From: Prochilodus magdalenae
Lineage: Eukaryota; Chordata; Actinopteri; Characiformes; Prochilodontidae
Assembly: GCA_024036415.1 (NCBI GenBank)
Contig: JAMWET010006972.1
Location: 53,909 to 117,908 of the forward strand
Direction: 5' to 3'
Length of the DNA: 64,000 nt
Each line of letters starts with the position of its first letter. Position 1 is the first letter of the stretch. The translations under genes and the position numbers were made by a program. Positions 13,122 through 41,250 of this stretch are shown in pieces. The notes under the pieces were generated by a model, which ran no database searches, was not told where the DNA came from, and saw only the letters and a program-made list of their open reading frames with translations.

Positions 13122-13338
13122 TTGGTGTAGCCCAGCGGGTAACACCACTACCTGCCAGGGAGCCACCACCACAAGTGGGAGACTGGGGTTTGAATCCCAG
13201 TCTGGGTGACTATGCTGTGTTACACCAATAAGAGTCCTTGGGCAAGACCCCAAACACTACACTGGCCTACCTGTAATATGATTGACCTTGTATGTCGCTC
13301 TGGATAAGAGCGTCAGCTAAATGCCGTAAATGTAAATG
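13122..13338 (+). mobile_element. tRNA-derived SINE, plus-strand copy
   Basis: Same SINE as the preceding minus-strand copy, here on the plus strand: head GGTGTAGCCCAGCGGGTAAC, B-box-like GGGTTTGAATCCC, shared middle, and tail GCTCTGGATAAGAGCGTC with CTAAATGCCGTAAATGTAAA. It differs from its partner by scattered substitutions and short indels, so the two are probably separate insertions or an old inverted duplication. It is not a functional tRNA gene. Confidence 0.8.
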
Positions 13339-14018
13339 TACTGGACTACATCCAGTTAAACAGGTCTAGTTGTGCTCTCCTTGTGATGAAGCATGCAGTC
13401 GGTCAGTGTATGGGCAATATCCACCGTACACACGGAAACGCATATTGTTGATCATGGTAACAAAATTCATCAAGATAAAATATCCTCATCATTATGGCCT
13501 ACTTCTAATACAGTTATGGAGTGTGTTGTTATAACAGTTATTACTTTGGGTCGTTATAACTATGGGTAGAACAATTCCTCAAGCCATACTGTGCCATTGG
13601 AATCAGAGTATCCAATATCGTGCTTTCTAATTATCTGAAATGAGGGTTTCAGCCACTGTTTATCAGCCATCTGTGTATCTTATTATGAAGCACTGTCAGT
13701 ATTTAATCTGTAGAAAACAGATTGTGTCACTGCCAACCTAAGGAAGGTACTGGTGCCAGTTTTAAAGATTTCTCACAGTACAGCTTTAATGAGTCCCGAT
13801 AACCATGTATGGTTGCTTGTTTTCAAAAATTCAGACACGCTGTGTAACGAATAGTAGTTACTCAGTATTAATAAACCATATGACTGTAATTTTTAGCCTT
13901 GTTCGGGGTCATGAAAGGTCACGTCCTTATGCTGTCTTTCTTCTTCTCCATCATTCCAGTCACTCTTCCTAAGAGTCTGATTCCTGCCCTCTGCTCATCC
14001 GGATCATCCCGCCGCTCC

Positions 14019-31066
<17,048 letters not shown>

Positions 31067-33360
31067 CTGGATCCTCCTGAGCACAGCACCTACATGCAGA
31101 CTCCAGCAGGGGGCGGCAGAGTGCATCAAGTCCTCATGGAGTCGGAGGCGGAAAAGGAAACACACGGAGGACACACGGACTAGATTTGGATGGAGCCGGT
31201 ATAGACTTGCGCATGCTGGCCAAGTAAACACCAAAATAAAGCGGTACCACAAGTCACATGAAGGTGGTTGCTTGACGTGTGAAAGATACAAGCCAAGCAC
31301 CAACAATCAGAAGCTGCAACCTTTCAGAGCGACCAGACTTTGGGGCTTGTGTGTGTCAGTTTGTTTGAAATAGGTGCAAAATGATGATCTCAGTACACTG
31401 ACGGGGTCTCAGATGCAGGATAGAAGCCGCCGCTAATGACCTCAGCACACCTCCCGTCGTAAGAAGGACAAACAGGCAAATTCGCAGACCACAAGCTGAA
31501 TCCCAAAGGGTTTCTTCTTCTAGTGTTCATGCTTAGTGTTCTTATACTGCACATACAGAACCTTGCTGAGAGGTAATAGTGACTTACACTGTCCTTATCT
31601 TTCCCCCACTCCTGGGAAAGACTGTTGGTAGTGACGCATTCTATTCTATTCAGTAGGGTCCTTTTAGATGAGCCTTTAGTTCTAGACAGTGCTGCCAGGA
31701 TATGAAAAAACAACACAGCCTGCTGGTCAAGTTATGACCAGACATTTTACAAGTGTTCCCTAAAATTTCCCTAAAACTCGTTTTCTATTGATACACCCTT
31801 AGAACTTTCTAGTTGTGAAATATCATGCAGCTTTAGTACAACCAGACGACCTTGGCACGCAAACTCTTTGAACACACCATAAACCAAAAATTCACAAGGC
31901 AGCTTCTTTCAGATCGCTCATACAGTACTGATCAAAAGTCCGAGGCACCTGAGAACGCTTATTCAGTACGTTATTTATTTGGGAAGTTTTAGCTCAGGAT
32001 AGCTCTAAATGCAAATAATCTCAATGCAAAAAGTCACCATGTTTGTGCCACTTCTAGGCCTCTCCTGGAAGAAGCCCAGTATTATTTTAGGTTGGCACTC
32101 TAAAGTACCTCAGCCGGTGCTCCATCACATTACAACAGGTGCTGGAATGACCCAACCCATGCAAACGAGAAAATCTTTTTCCTGTTTACTGCATATGTGT
32201 GTGTTTGTTTGTATTTATTCCCATATAAGATAGTGTTATACAAACATGAACCGTTATCGTGCAGATAAGTAGTTTAAAAAGTTAGCTTGGTTGCCCAAAC
32301 CTTTTGTACAGTACTGTATATGTTTAAGTATAAAAGACTGTAAGACTCCGCACAAATAGTCAGTCTTGCCTACGGCATACTGAAACACTTACTCTTATTT
32401 ATTGCTAAACACTAATTTACTCAGGATGTGGATCGGTATTTCTTCATATACGAGTCATTTCAATAATGTCATCGTCATTTTCCTGTCATGAAAGTAACGG
32501 CCTGGTAGAGTTGCAGGTACACAATTCTATTACAATTCATCTTTCCAGACGAAATACATGCCATACAGGCCAAAGCTGATTCAGACATCACATGGGCTGA
32601 ACCTTTGAGTGTCGACTCACCGGACTAGCTGCATTACGATTCTTCCTAGTCAGACCGTGTTTTGAACAGTCTAGTTACGTGGCTAGTTCTGAGATTACTA
32701 GCGGACTGAATGGGAAATACATTTTGGATGATGTGCTTCGATTTAAAAACAATCTGGAAATTGTTGATTGGGTCTTTTAGCTTAAGATTTCAACACACAG
32801 TTGTACTTGTGAAAAGTTTCTCATATTTAAAAGACATCACACTGGGTATGTCTCAAATCCTGTTCTGATATTTTCACTACGTGATTGTTCATATGTTTCC
32901 TCATCTCGTGTCATGCCAACACGGTTTCATATTTCAGTGTTTTGATGTTCGGCACATTTAATCATTTATTTAATTGTGTAGAAGCCACTCGTTTTAAAGA
33001 GCTTGGTTTTCTTATTAGATTTCTTGTCGATACAAACAAGTTTGTTTGGGGGGGGGGCATTTCTTTATTGAATTTTTTTGTATTCATATGTTGTTGGTTT
33101 TTTATGCCTAGTTCTTAAGACATCCACACATTACTGTGACTCAGGATAAAGTAGTTTGCGTTTTTTTGGATACTTTTCTACAGTAGCATTTACAATGGCC
33201 ATTTCACCTTGTTTTTCATACATTTCATGGAACAAAATTGCCTCTTAAAATCATGTGCAACTGTGTACTTGAAAACAATGTTTGTTACATTTGACCTCAT
33301 TTGAAACTGTTGCCATTGCCAGTACACCTATTTTTATTAAAAAGAATATTGTCTGTACCT
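31067..33360 (+). other. scml4: Probable 3' UTR of the scml4-like gene
   Basis: No coding potential. An AATAAA lies at 31,235-31,240. An ATTAAA at 33,336-33,341 follows a T-rich stretch and precedes a GT-containing stretch, and looks like a better-formed distal poly(A) site. Which is used cannot be told from sequence. Confidence 0.4.
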
Positions 33361-33554
33361 TGTCGCGCTTATTCAAGGATAGTTCCTTGTGGTGCTTTAG
33401 GAAGGAAGTATTGAGATATTTCATTTAGACTTCAAGAAACTTCCACATGTATTATTTTAAAGACCAAAAAGAATCTCTGATATTGATTTCAATTCTTTTA
33501 ATGGAAAGTTCATCTGAATAATTCAATCATTCAGGGTGTTTGGATTTGACACGT

Positions 33555-33670
33555 TGAAACTGATTCAGAGAATTCCACATAATTAAATGGTTGAGATGTA
33601 AACAAGGTCATTCAGAGGGATGTGGTCACAGAGTCGGAATCGCTACGGTGGTGATAATAGAAACCAGACT
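33555..33670. repeat. Dispersed repeat shared with 36,990-37,105
   Basis: ACATAATTAAATGGTTGAGA and GATAGAAACCAGAC stretches recur in the same order and orientation at 36,990-37,105, with gaps. Two copies of an unnamed interspersed repeat, non-coding. Confidence 0.5.
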
Positions 33671-33762
33671 CTGTAAAGATACAACATGAAATGGTTCACT
33701 AATGGTCCTGATTTGTTTTGGTTTGAAATGTACTTGAAACTTTTTTTTTTTCAAATTCCTTT

Positions 33763-33768
33763 TATTCT
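33763..33768 (-). terminator. rai2: Candidate poly(A) signal for rai2
   Basis: On the minus strand, AATAAA lies about 950 nt past the rai2 stop codon, followed by an A-rich stretch. Another AATAAA on the same strand lies near 34,172-34,177, inside the pyrimidine tract of the duplicated exon. Either could end the transcript. Confidence 0.3.
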
Positions 33769-33954
33769 AGGGTGTTGTATCTATCTATCTATCTGTGGTT
33801 GCTTCAGGTAGTAAATAAAATCAAGATAAACGTTTTCCTGACAAATGAAGCATGTCGCATCAAGCCACTCTGAATAACTCTGTTTACATGGTAACTTGGT
33901 GGAACTCCTCTTCATCAATAGTGATGATGGAAGCCAGGTGACAGAAAAATATTG

Positions 33955-34300
33955 CGTATGAACTGTCAGCATTGGCTCCATCATCCAGGGATCATGAGTC
34001 CAATTCCAGGGAATCCCAAGTGAGCATAAACAGCCTGACGCTCACATGTTCTATCTTGAGAATATATTTACATGGTTTGTCCCTTTAGGGACGAGGCCCA
34101 GACAGCACACTTTATGTAACATCGGAGAGCATGGGTGGGAACGCTCCTGACTCCTGATTGGTTTTCGCCGTTTTATTTTTCCAGGAGATCAATGGCAAGG
34201 CTTTGATGCTGTTGCGGAGCGACATAATAATAAAGTACACAGGGCTGAAGTTAGGCCCCGTTCCATCAAACTGTGCCATCACGTCTAGAAACTGAAGCCA
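33955..34300 (+). pseudogene. Decayed duplicate of scml4-like terminal exon with its upstream intron
   Basis: Matches 30,655-31,050 from TATGAACTGTCAGCATTGGC through CAAGTGAGCATAAACAG and ACATGGTTTGT to the exon, with indels. The exon copy starts at 34,185 after an intact TTATTTTTCCAG acceptor. Relative to the parent, EIDG is EING, several residues change (for example MIMKYMG to IIIKYTG), and a 2-nt insertion after the GP codons shifts the frame to TGA at 34,293-34,295. It therefore lacks the last SAM helix. It lies 3.2 kb past the gene's stop. Most likely a dead copy; use as an alternative last exon is possible because the splice acceptor survives. Confidence 0.8.
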
Positions 34301-34720
34301 GGTGACAGAATAATAATAATGAACTATGACAGTTTATGTATGTAATGGTATTTGTAAAATGGTGGTATAAATGTTCCCTTGGGGACTAATGTACCTTATG
34401 ACACCGTGTAAGTATCTTTCTGTCATGAATAGATATAAAAACATATTTAGGTCCAAACCTCCTGCATTAGACATCAAATATGGAGCAATTTCATTAAATT
34501 ATATAAGTCAGCTTTTAGAGACATTAACTGCCTCAGACGCCCTTACCAAAAAAACTCTCCAAATGACTTGGATTACATTTTAATGACATAATGATGCTGA
34601 AACATTAAGCAGGATTCAGATCGTTTAAGTATGCACAAGATTTAAGTATCGCACAGTTCTAAAGCTAAAGCAAAATATGAATACATACAACCACTCGTCC
34701 AGACCAGACCAGAAATATGT

Positions 34721-36208
34721 CTATCTGGCCGGATGAAATGTTGTCACATGCTGTTTCTTGACTGGGTGAATGTTCATACTTCGAGAGGTCACTCTCTTCA
34801 GCTTGACGACTCTGTTCTTTAATAGGTGATCCTGTGGCTGCCTTGCTAATTTCTCGCTGGAGACAGCAGGTGTCTGCAGTGGGTTTATGACTCTGCTCTT
34901 TTGGCCTGTAAACTTTGCTGTAGTTTGATCGAAGTACTCCTCCATTGTCCATTTGTACTGCATGCCAAACTCGATGTCAGAGTGACCGTTCGAGTGATTG
35001 GGCTCATGCCTTTGCGAATTCTTTCTCGTCCGAATGTCTGGCTGTGTCAGTTCTTTGTTTGTTGAATTGTTCCCATAATATTTCAGCGCACTGACATTGC
35101 ATGACTTAAAGTGCGGGTTCTTTGCTACTGACAGGTCCAAAGCAGAGTCTTGAGGAAGTAAAAACTGGACCTCTTGCTTGGTTTGAATAGGAGTGACCTT
35201 AAGCCTTAGGTCAAGCACTTCTTGCTGGGAAACTGAAGGGGAAGGCAGCCCTGGTGACTGCAGGAAGTGAGGGTCAGACTTTCTGCTGTGGGAACTTGTG
35301 GGAATACCAAAGGCATCTATTGAAGTCTGACTGCTTTGGTTCTTTTTGGTACTAGAGGAACCAGAGCGATCTTTGGAGTCTGGAAATGAGACCGGGATTG
35401 GGATTGGGATTGGAATAGGTAGGGGGACTGGTAATGGAACAATCAGCGGATAAGGCACTAGCAAGGTGGCAGGAGGAACAAGAGATACAAGTGGTGGCCC
35501 AGTATAGAGGTATGGCAGAGGGGATTCCTGAGGTAAGAAAGGATTCGCTGGAATTGATCTAGTCCCTTGACAAGATGAGGAACCATAATTTCTTAGAAAA
35601 TGAAATGGTTCTTGCAAAACTGATGTGAATTTAGAACAGTGGAGGGCAGTTTTCTCTGATGGTAGAGACGATACATCTGATTTCCCTTCTTCATGTATAG
35701 GCTGTGGCATAGATGGATTCTGAGATGGCCCATGGTTCTGTTCAGCTCCTGAAAGATGTGGCTGATCTGGGATCAGACATGAGGCCTGGAGCATAAGTTG
35801 GGAGCTTAAATATTGCAAACCTGGCTGATCCAAGATTAGTGGTAAGGAGAGGGAGCCTGGACTGGGTGCAATGACTGGTGAGGCAATTGTCTGACCAACC
35901 TGGGGGTCTGCTCCTCCTGCTACCTGCAAATGAACAGGTAGCACCACTGGACTGCCTCCAAGGCAGACAGGTTGCACCAAAGACGCTGCCATTTTGAAAA
36001 TTAAACCTAGCGAGGGTTCTGAAAGAGGAGTGAAAAGGCCAGAGTCTTCAACTACCACATCTGTGGAAAGAGCTTGTCTTCCAGGTCCATTTAAGTTGTT
36101 GCTCCAGGCTTGAGTCGCAAGAGTCCCGCTATCCAAAAGCTCTGCTGCTTCAGATGCTGTAGTTCTGATGCCATTGTTTTTATGAATGTCGCTGTGAAGG
36201 TCTCCCAT
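34721..36208 (-). CDS. rai2: Retinoic acid-induced protein 2
   Basis: A single 495-codon frame with stop TAG at 34,721-34,723; human RAI2 is also encoded in one exon, at about 530 aa. The start has a near-perfect Kozak context (CCACCATGG), and an acceptor, CTCCTTTCTAG, sits 18 nt upstream, so 5' non-coding exons are expected. Recognisable stretches: VCLGGSPVVLPVHLQV (81-96); the proline run LVPPATLLVPYPLIVPLPVP (243-262) with alternating IP pairs; VLDLR (331-335) and ALDLS (356-360) at the positions of the two CtBP-binding ALDLS motifs of human RAI2; and the basic C-terminus (KNRVVKLKRV, PVKKQ, 464-485). Human RAI2 is a nuclear protein that binds CtBP corepressors. SOBP, its relative, is longer, multi-exonic and has zinc fingers not seen here. 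The first CtBP motif has lost its serine. Confidence 0.93.
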   Translation of the reverse strand: MGDLHSDIHKNNGIRTTASEAAELLDSGTLATQAWSNNLNGPGRQALSTDVVVEDSGLFTPLSEPSLGLIFKMAASLVQPVCLGGSPVVLPVHLQVAGGADPQVGQTIASPVIAPSPGSLSLPLILDQPGLQYLSSQLMLQASCLIPDQPHLSGAEQNHGPSQNPSMPQPIHEEGKSDVSSLPSEKTALHCSKFTSVLQEPFHFLRNYGSSSCQGTRSIPANPFLPQESPLPYLYTGPPLVSLVPPATLLVPYPLIVPLPVPLPIPIPIPIPVSFPDSKDRSGSSSTKKNQSSQTSIDAFGIPTSSHSRKSDPHFLQSPGLPSPSVSQQEVLDLRLKVTPIQTKQEVQFLLPQDSALDLSVAKNPHFKSCNVSALKYYGNNSTNKELTQPDIRTRKNSQRHEPNHSNGHSDIEFGMQYKWTMEEYFDQTTAKFTGQKSRVINPLQTPAVSSEKLARQPQDHLLKNRVVKLKRVTSRSMNIHPVKKQHVTTFHPAR

Positions 36209-36226
36209 GGTGGACTCGGTGTTGTC
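36209..36226 (-). other. rai2: rai2 5' UTR segment of the coding exon, with acceptor
   Basis: Eighteen non-coding nucleotides lie between the acceptor AG (36,227-36,228, minus strand) and the ATG. The tract CTGCTCCTTTCTAG is a good acceptor. It shows that the message begins in at least one further exon at higher coordinates. Confidence 0.65.
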
Positions 36227-36989
36227 CTAGAAAGGAGCAGCATGGCTCATTATTAAAATCATATATCAATATATCAATCATTTAAAACGAAATGGTTTCC
36301 TTCATCACAGCTTAGAACAAAACCTCATTAAATCAATACGGTGCAAATAAAGTACATAGCAAATTAGAATTATTCACAATGTAGGTGATGAGGACCAGGT
36401 GCCCAATGAGTATGATTTCTCTAAAAGCTACCTCACAGAAATGTATTTCCAGAAATGAGTACAAACATTTGCCTGAGACATTGGTTAGAGTCATTTTAAA
36501 ACAGATTTTGGCCTAAAACCCTTTTACGGCAGAGAGGAAATCAGATTTGGCAGGTTTTACACTGAAACAATGTTTTTGTTTACACAGATATGTTGAAAAA
36601 TTGGTGGAATTCCCCCTTAATCCTCGGAATAATCAATGAATGCTGCTCCAGACTAGCCAAAATAGAGACCATACAATAGAGTCTTTATTAAATTCCCTCC
36701 TGCTCTGATTTAATAGAACTATTTGCCTTGAAGAGACACTTAAGTTACTGACATAGTCCATCAACAACGAAAGTAAATAAAATGAAATCCTGTACTATTC
36801 TCCCACCTGTAAACGATTATAGCAATAGAAATGCCTGTGAATAAATTCTGATCACATGTATAAAATGTGAGACTAACAAGGTACTAAACATGAAGCAAGG
36901 ACATGGATTTCCTTTCATAAAAAAAAAAAGGGGAAAAACATTTAGTGTTGCTCAGTAGAAGCCTCCAAATAAAACAAACTCCACCAGTT

Positions 36990-37105
36990 TTCCAGAATTA
37001 AACATAATTAAATGACTGAGATGTTAACGGAACGTTCAGAGTTGTGGCGTGAAATGCTTTGTGGTGGAGAAACTTAGTTCACGGTGGTGGTGATAGAAAC
37101 CAGAC
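36990..37105. repeat. Dispersed repeat shared with 33,555-33,670
   Basis: Second copy of the ACATAATTAAATG...GATAGAAACCAGAC repeat. Related wording (GGNGGAATTCCCCNTTAA) also appears at 36,603 and 44,629, suggesting further fragments of the same family. Confidence 0.45.
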
Positions 37106-40100
37106 AGCAAATCAAGCAAATACTTAGGGGTAGGCAATATGGCAGCATGTTTTCATTGTGATCAATCATTTCTAGTTTTCGGGACATGTTTTGGTCACCA
37201 GAGCTTGACGGTACTGACCCATAGGGCTGTGTATAATTATGACACGATAAAGCATAGCATAACCTAACGGAGAAGTACCAGTCTGTAGCCTGTTAGCACT
37301 TCTCCATAAGTGGCTGTTCCAGGTAATGTATGGCTTGGAGATACAACAAGCCTGAGGCATGGTCTTTGAGTTGAGTAGACTCGGCTACACAAAACTGAAT
37401 TGGGTAGGTGCTGTAGTTAGCAAAACAGGCGCTGTCTGAGGAGGCCAATGAGCTGTAACAGCAGCCAGAGCTCAAAGTGTGAAAGGGAGCTGCTGGACGG
37501 ATGCTAATCTAGGTCTTATAACATGATATAGAAACTAAAGGGGTTGTGCTAAGTATGACAGCTACGATCCAGTTGCGCTTTACAGCTGGTTTCTTCTCTT
37601 TAAGGGACAAACACTAACATGACGTGCATGATAATAAGGAACCTCCCAGCTGCTGGACATGAGCAGTGAGTTTCAAAGCCATATCCATGTGCTTTCTGTC
37701 GTTAAGGTTTAGATGCCATCAAATTTAGCTATAGATGCTTATGCAAAACAATGAAGTATTACATTTTCATAAATTAGCTTTAAAGCTCTGGGACGCTTCC
37801 TCAGACACTATGCTGCACTCTGGGACACCTGCAGATGAGAAAGGGGAAAGGACCTATACCATCATATCTGCAGGTTGTTATTCCAACCTAGCATGAGCAC
37901 TCCTCAGTGCTTGGAATGAAGTCCTGCAGCCACTTGAGTCCTTTGCAGAAAGATTGGACAGCCCAGCTGTAGTTTATGGGCTTATTAATGCCCTTCAGTT
38001 TTAGTATAAAACAACATTATTGAGTTCTTATTATTTAATACTGTCTAGAAAGCGGTTAACAATAAAAGTGCTCTCTGTGCTCACTTTTATCACCTTTGAT
38101 TTTTCTCTCTTAGTGATGCAAATCATGTCTTGTAAAGATGACATCATGCATCATGCTGCTTTTTGATATTTTCCCCACCCTAATATTAAAATTGATCACT
38201 GGTGTATTGCTAAACAAGAACAGCCTGAGCACGCTCTTCCACTCCCCTCTCCTGCGGTTAAGAGGTTAAGCTCAGGGTAATAGGACCATATGTAGCTGTT
38301 TAGGGAGAAGCTTTTCATATTAAAGGCCCGAGAGGCCTGCGGTGAACCTCTGGAAAACACACACACATGCACACACACACACTCACACAAGCAAATACCC
38401 AGAAACAACATGGCCAGTTTCCATCATGGCAATAGCATGGAGCTTAAATCAAAGTTGGTTCCTCATGTGATAGATCATAGGATGCTTTATATATATGCAC
38501 ACGTCCAGACCCGTAGATAAACACGAATCTGAAGAGTTATCGACATAAGTTTTTTACAGTCTCGCTCATGTGTGGAATATTTCGTTCCAGGCCAGTGCTG
38601 CGCAGAAAGAGCTGGGGCTGGCACACTTGGCTGTGTAAACATCGCGTTTTAATATAAATATGTCCTAGACAACTGAAGTAGTTATGAAGTGCACCAACTC
38701 CTTTGCATGAAGCATTGTGTTTTCATAAATGACACTTTTTTGACAGGCCCGAGTTTAATTCCCTTGCCGCTCTGTTGTTTTACATGCATGTGCCAGCCAA
38801 TGAAATGATGTAACCAATAATCAACCATAAATTCAAGCATTTGTTTAAACCCCCTGGAAAATAAACACACGAGTCCGACACTACCAGCACCATGAATTCT
38901 ACTTTACGGGCCTGAATAGTATGAAATGGCCTGCCAAGAACTCCAGAATAAATTGCCCAAATAAAAAAGGCCTTTTAAATGGTAATTCGGAATTGGAAAA
39001 GCTACAAGGTCGTTCGCTGACTCCGTCGATGATTTACACAAGCTGAAACTATTCTCCGGAGGAGGAACTGTGTCATAAAGCTGAGATTTCAATGATTCAG
39101 CGTTTCCAAACACACCAAGTACCTGCCAGTGAAATGCTTATTTATTTTCCGGCTTTTTTTCCTGTGCACGTCTTTTCCCCATAACTCAACATTATTCACT
39201 TTCTGTTAAACTAATTGCAGGATATAACAAGAAAGAAAGTATTTTTCAAAACTGTGCCAATAGCTATGACACCTCTGTTATTGTGTAGGCCAAACTAAAC
39301 TTCAAACATCGATACAATTGATGAAATACAACAAGTATCTTGGATCGCCATGAGCTGCCAAAACCACTTTAGTGTGCCTTGGCCTGGATCCTGAGAGTCT
39401 CTGATGGGATGGAACAGCACTTCTCCAAAAGATAACCCCTCTATTAGTCTCCTCGTGACAGTGGTGGACAGCACTGCCTTACATAGTGTTGCAAAATCTC
39501 CAACAGGTGCTTAGCTGGGCTGGGATCCGGTGTCTACAAAGCTCATAACATAATTCACATATTCATACTCATCAAACCATTCAGCAGCCCCTCATGCCCT
39601 GTGGACCGAGGCATCTGTAAGATACCACTCCTATTAAGACAGTAAGGTTTCATCATAGGATAATGGTGATCAATGTGACTAGCCCTTCTAAGGAGACAAG
39701 TGGACCCAAAATGACGCCAAAATGCCAACCTACAATATAAGGGGTCCTTGCTATAGGGGTCAAGTATTCACGGACATACAGCTCTTTAATGTATGGCATA
39801 CATGCACTCGGCCACTTATAAAGAACACCACTAAACTCTTAAATGTCCATTTGTCTCTGTTTATGCACTGCAACTCTACTATTGTGTCTCTCCCTACGTC
39901 CTTGTGGATGTACTGTTTTTGTTGTCAGTCCTGCAACAATTCTGCATTAACCCATAAGAGCCCAGACCCGTTTCCCAGTAAGGGAAAATAATGAAGATCA
40001 TAAAAGATCAGTCTTATTGTGACAAAGAGGTCACATGGCGTCTTCTGTAAGTATTATAGAGTCATAATACTGGTAGCATATGTCACAACAAGAACAACAA

Positions 40101-40143
40101 TTTCATAACTGGTATTCTATCATGGTGTTCTAGAAATGGCACC

Positions 40144-41250
40144 AGAATGGGTATATGTAATACAGAATATGGGTATATGTAATATAGATATGGGTATATG
40201 TAATATAGAATATGGGTATGTGTAATATAGAATATGGCTATATGTAATATAGAATATGGGTATATGTAATATAGAATATGGGTATGTGTAATATAGAATA
40301 TGGCTTTATGTAATATAGAATATGGGTATATGTAATATAGTATATGTGTATATGTAATATAGATATGGGTATATGTAATATAGAATATGGGTATATGTAA
40401 TACAGAATATGGCTTTATGTAATATAGAATATGGGTATATGTAATATAGTTTATGTGTATATGTAATATAGATATGGGTATATGTAATATAGAATATGGG
40501 TATGTGTGATATAGAATATGGGTATATGTAATATAGAATATGGGTATGTGTGATATAGAATATGGCTTTATGTAATATAGAATATGGGTATATGTAATAT
40601 AGTATATGTGTATATGTAATATAGATATGGGTATATGTAATATAGAATATGGGTGTATGTAATATAGAATATGTCTATATGCAATATAGAATATGTGTAT
40701 ATGTAATATAGATATGGGTATATGTAATATAGAATATGGGTATATGTGATATAGAATATGGCTATATGTAATATAGAATATGGCTATATGTAATACAGAA
40801 TATGGGTATATGTAATATAGAATATGGCTATATGCAATATAGAATATGGGTATATGTTACATAAATATGGGTATATGTGATATAGAATATGGGTATATGT
40901 AATATAGTATATGGGTATATGTAACATAAATATGGGTATATGTGATATAGAATATGGGTATATGTAATATAGATATGGGTATATGTGATATAGAATATGG
41001 CTATATGTAATATAGAATATGGGTATATGTTATATAGATATAGGTATGTGTAATATAGATTTTGGGTATATGTGATATAGACTATGGGTGTATGTAATAT
41101 AGATATGGGTATATGTACTATAGAATACGGGTATGTGTAATATAGATATGGGTATATGTAATATAGAATATGGTATATGGAATATAGAATATGGGTATAT
41201 GTAATATAGAATATGGGTATGTGTAACATAGAATATATGTATATGAATAT
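40144..41250. repeat. Minisatellite, about 22-bp unit, roughly 48 copies
   Basis: Head-to-tail copies of GGGTATATGTAATATAGAAT and close variants (GGCTATATG, GGCTTTATG, GTGTATATG). Groups of variants recur in the same order, for example the GGCTTTATG - GGGTATATG - GTGTATATG series around 40,310-40,470 and 40,560-40,640, showing duplication of multi-unit blocks. The Ile/Tyr-rich frame on the minus strand is a by-product. Confidence 0.93.

Larger units (their letters stand above)
6129..13959 (+). other. scml4: Intron 1 of the scml4-like gene
   Basis: Runs from the GTGAGT donor at 6,129 to the TTCTTCTCCATCATTCCAG acceptor ending at 13,959. No coding exon was found. It contains a CA/CG dinucleotide run near 7,210-7,235, a GATA microsatellite with a retroposon fragment, a long TA run, an 11-copy minisatellite, a probable MITE and an inverted SINE pair, all listed separately. 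The stretch about 8,280-8,700 is GC-richer than its surroundings and could hold a regulatory element; this is only a compositional impression. Confidence 0.55.

Noticed and set aside
13122..13205. Possible tRNA gene
   Set aside because: A- and B-box-like motifs are present, but the cloverleaf is degenerate and the sequence continues into a SINE body and LINE-type tail, with a second copy alongside.
34721..36208. Assignment of the minus-strand gene to SOBP, the usual neighbour of SCML4
   Set aside because: The product is a single-exon 495-residue protein without FCS-type zinc fingers, and its N-terminus, proline run, ALDLS region and C-terminus follow RAI2.
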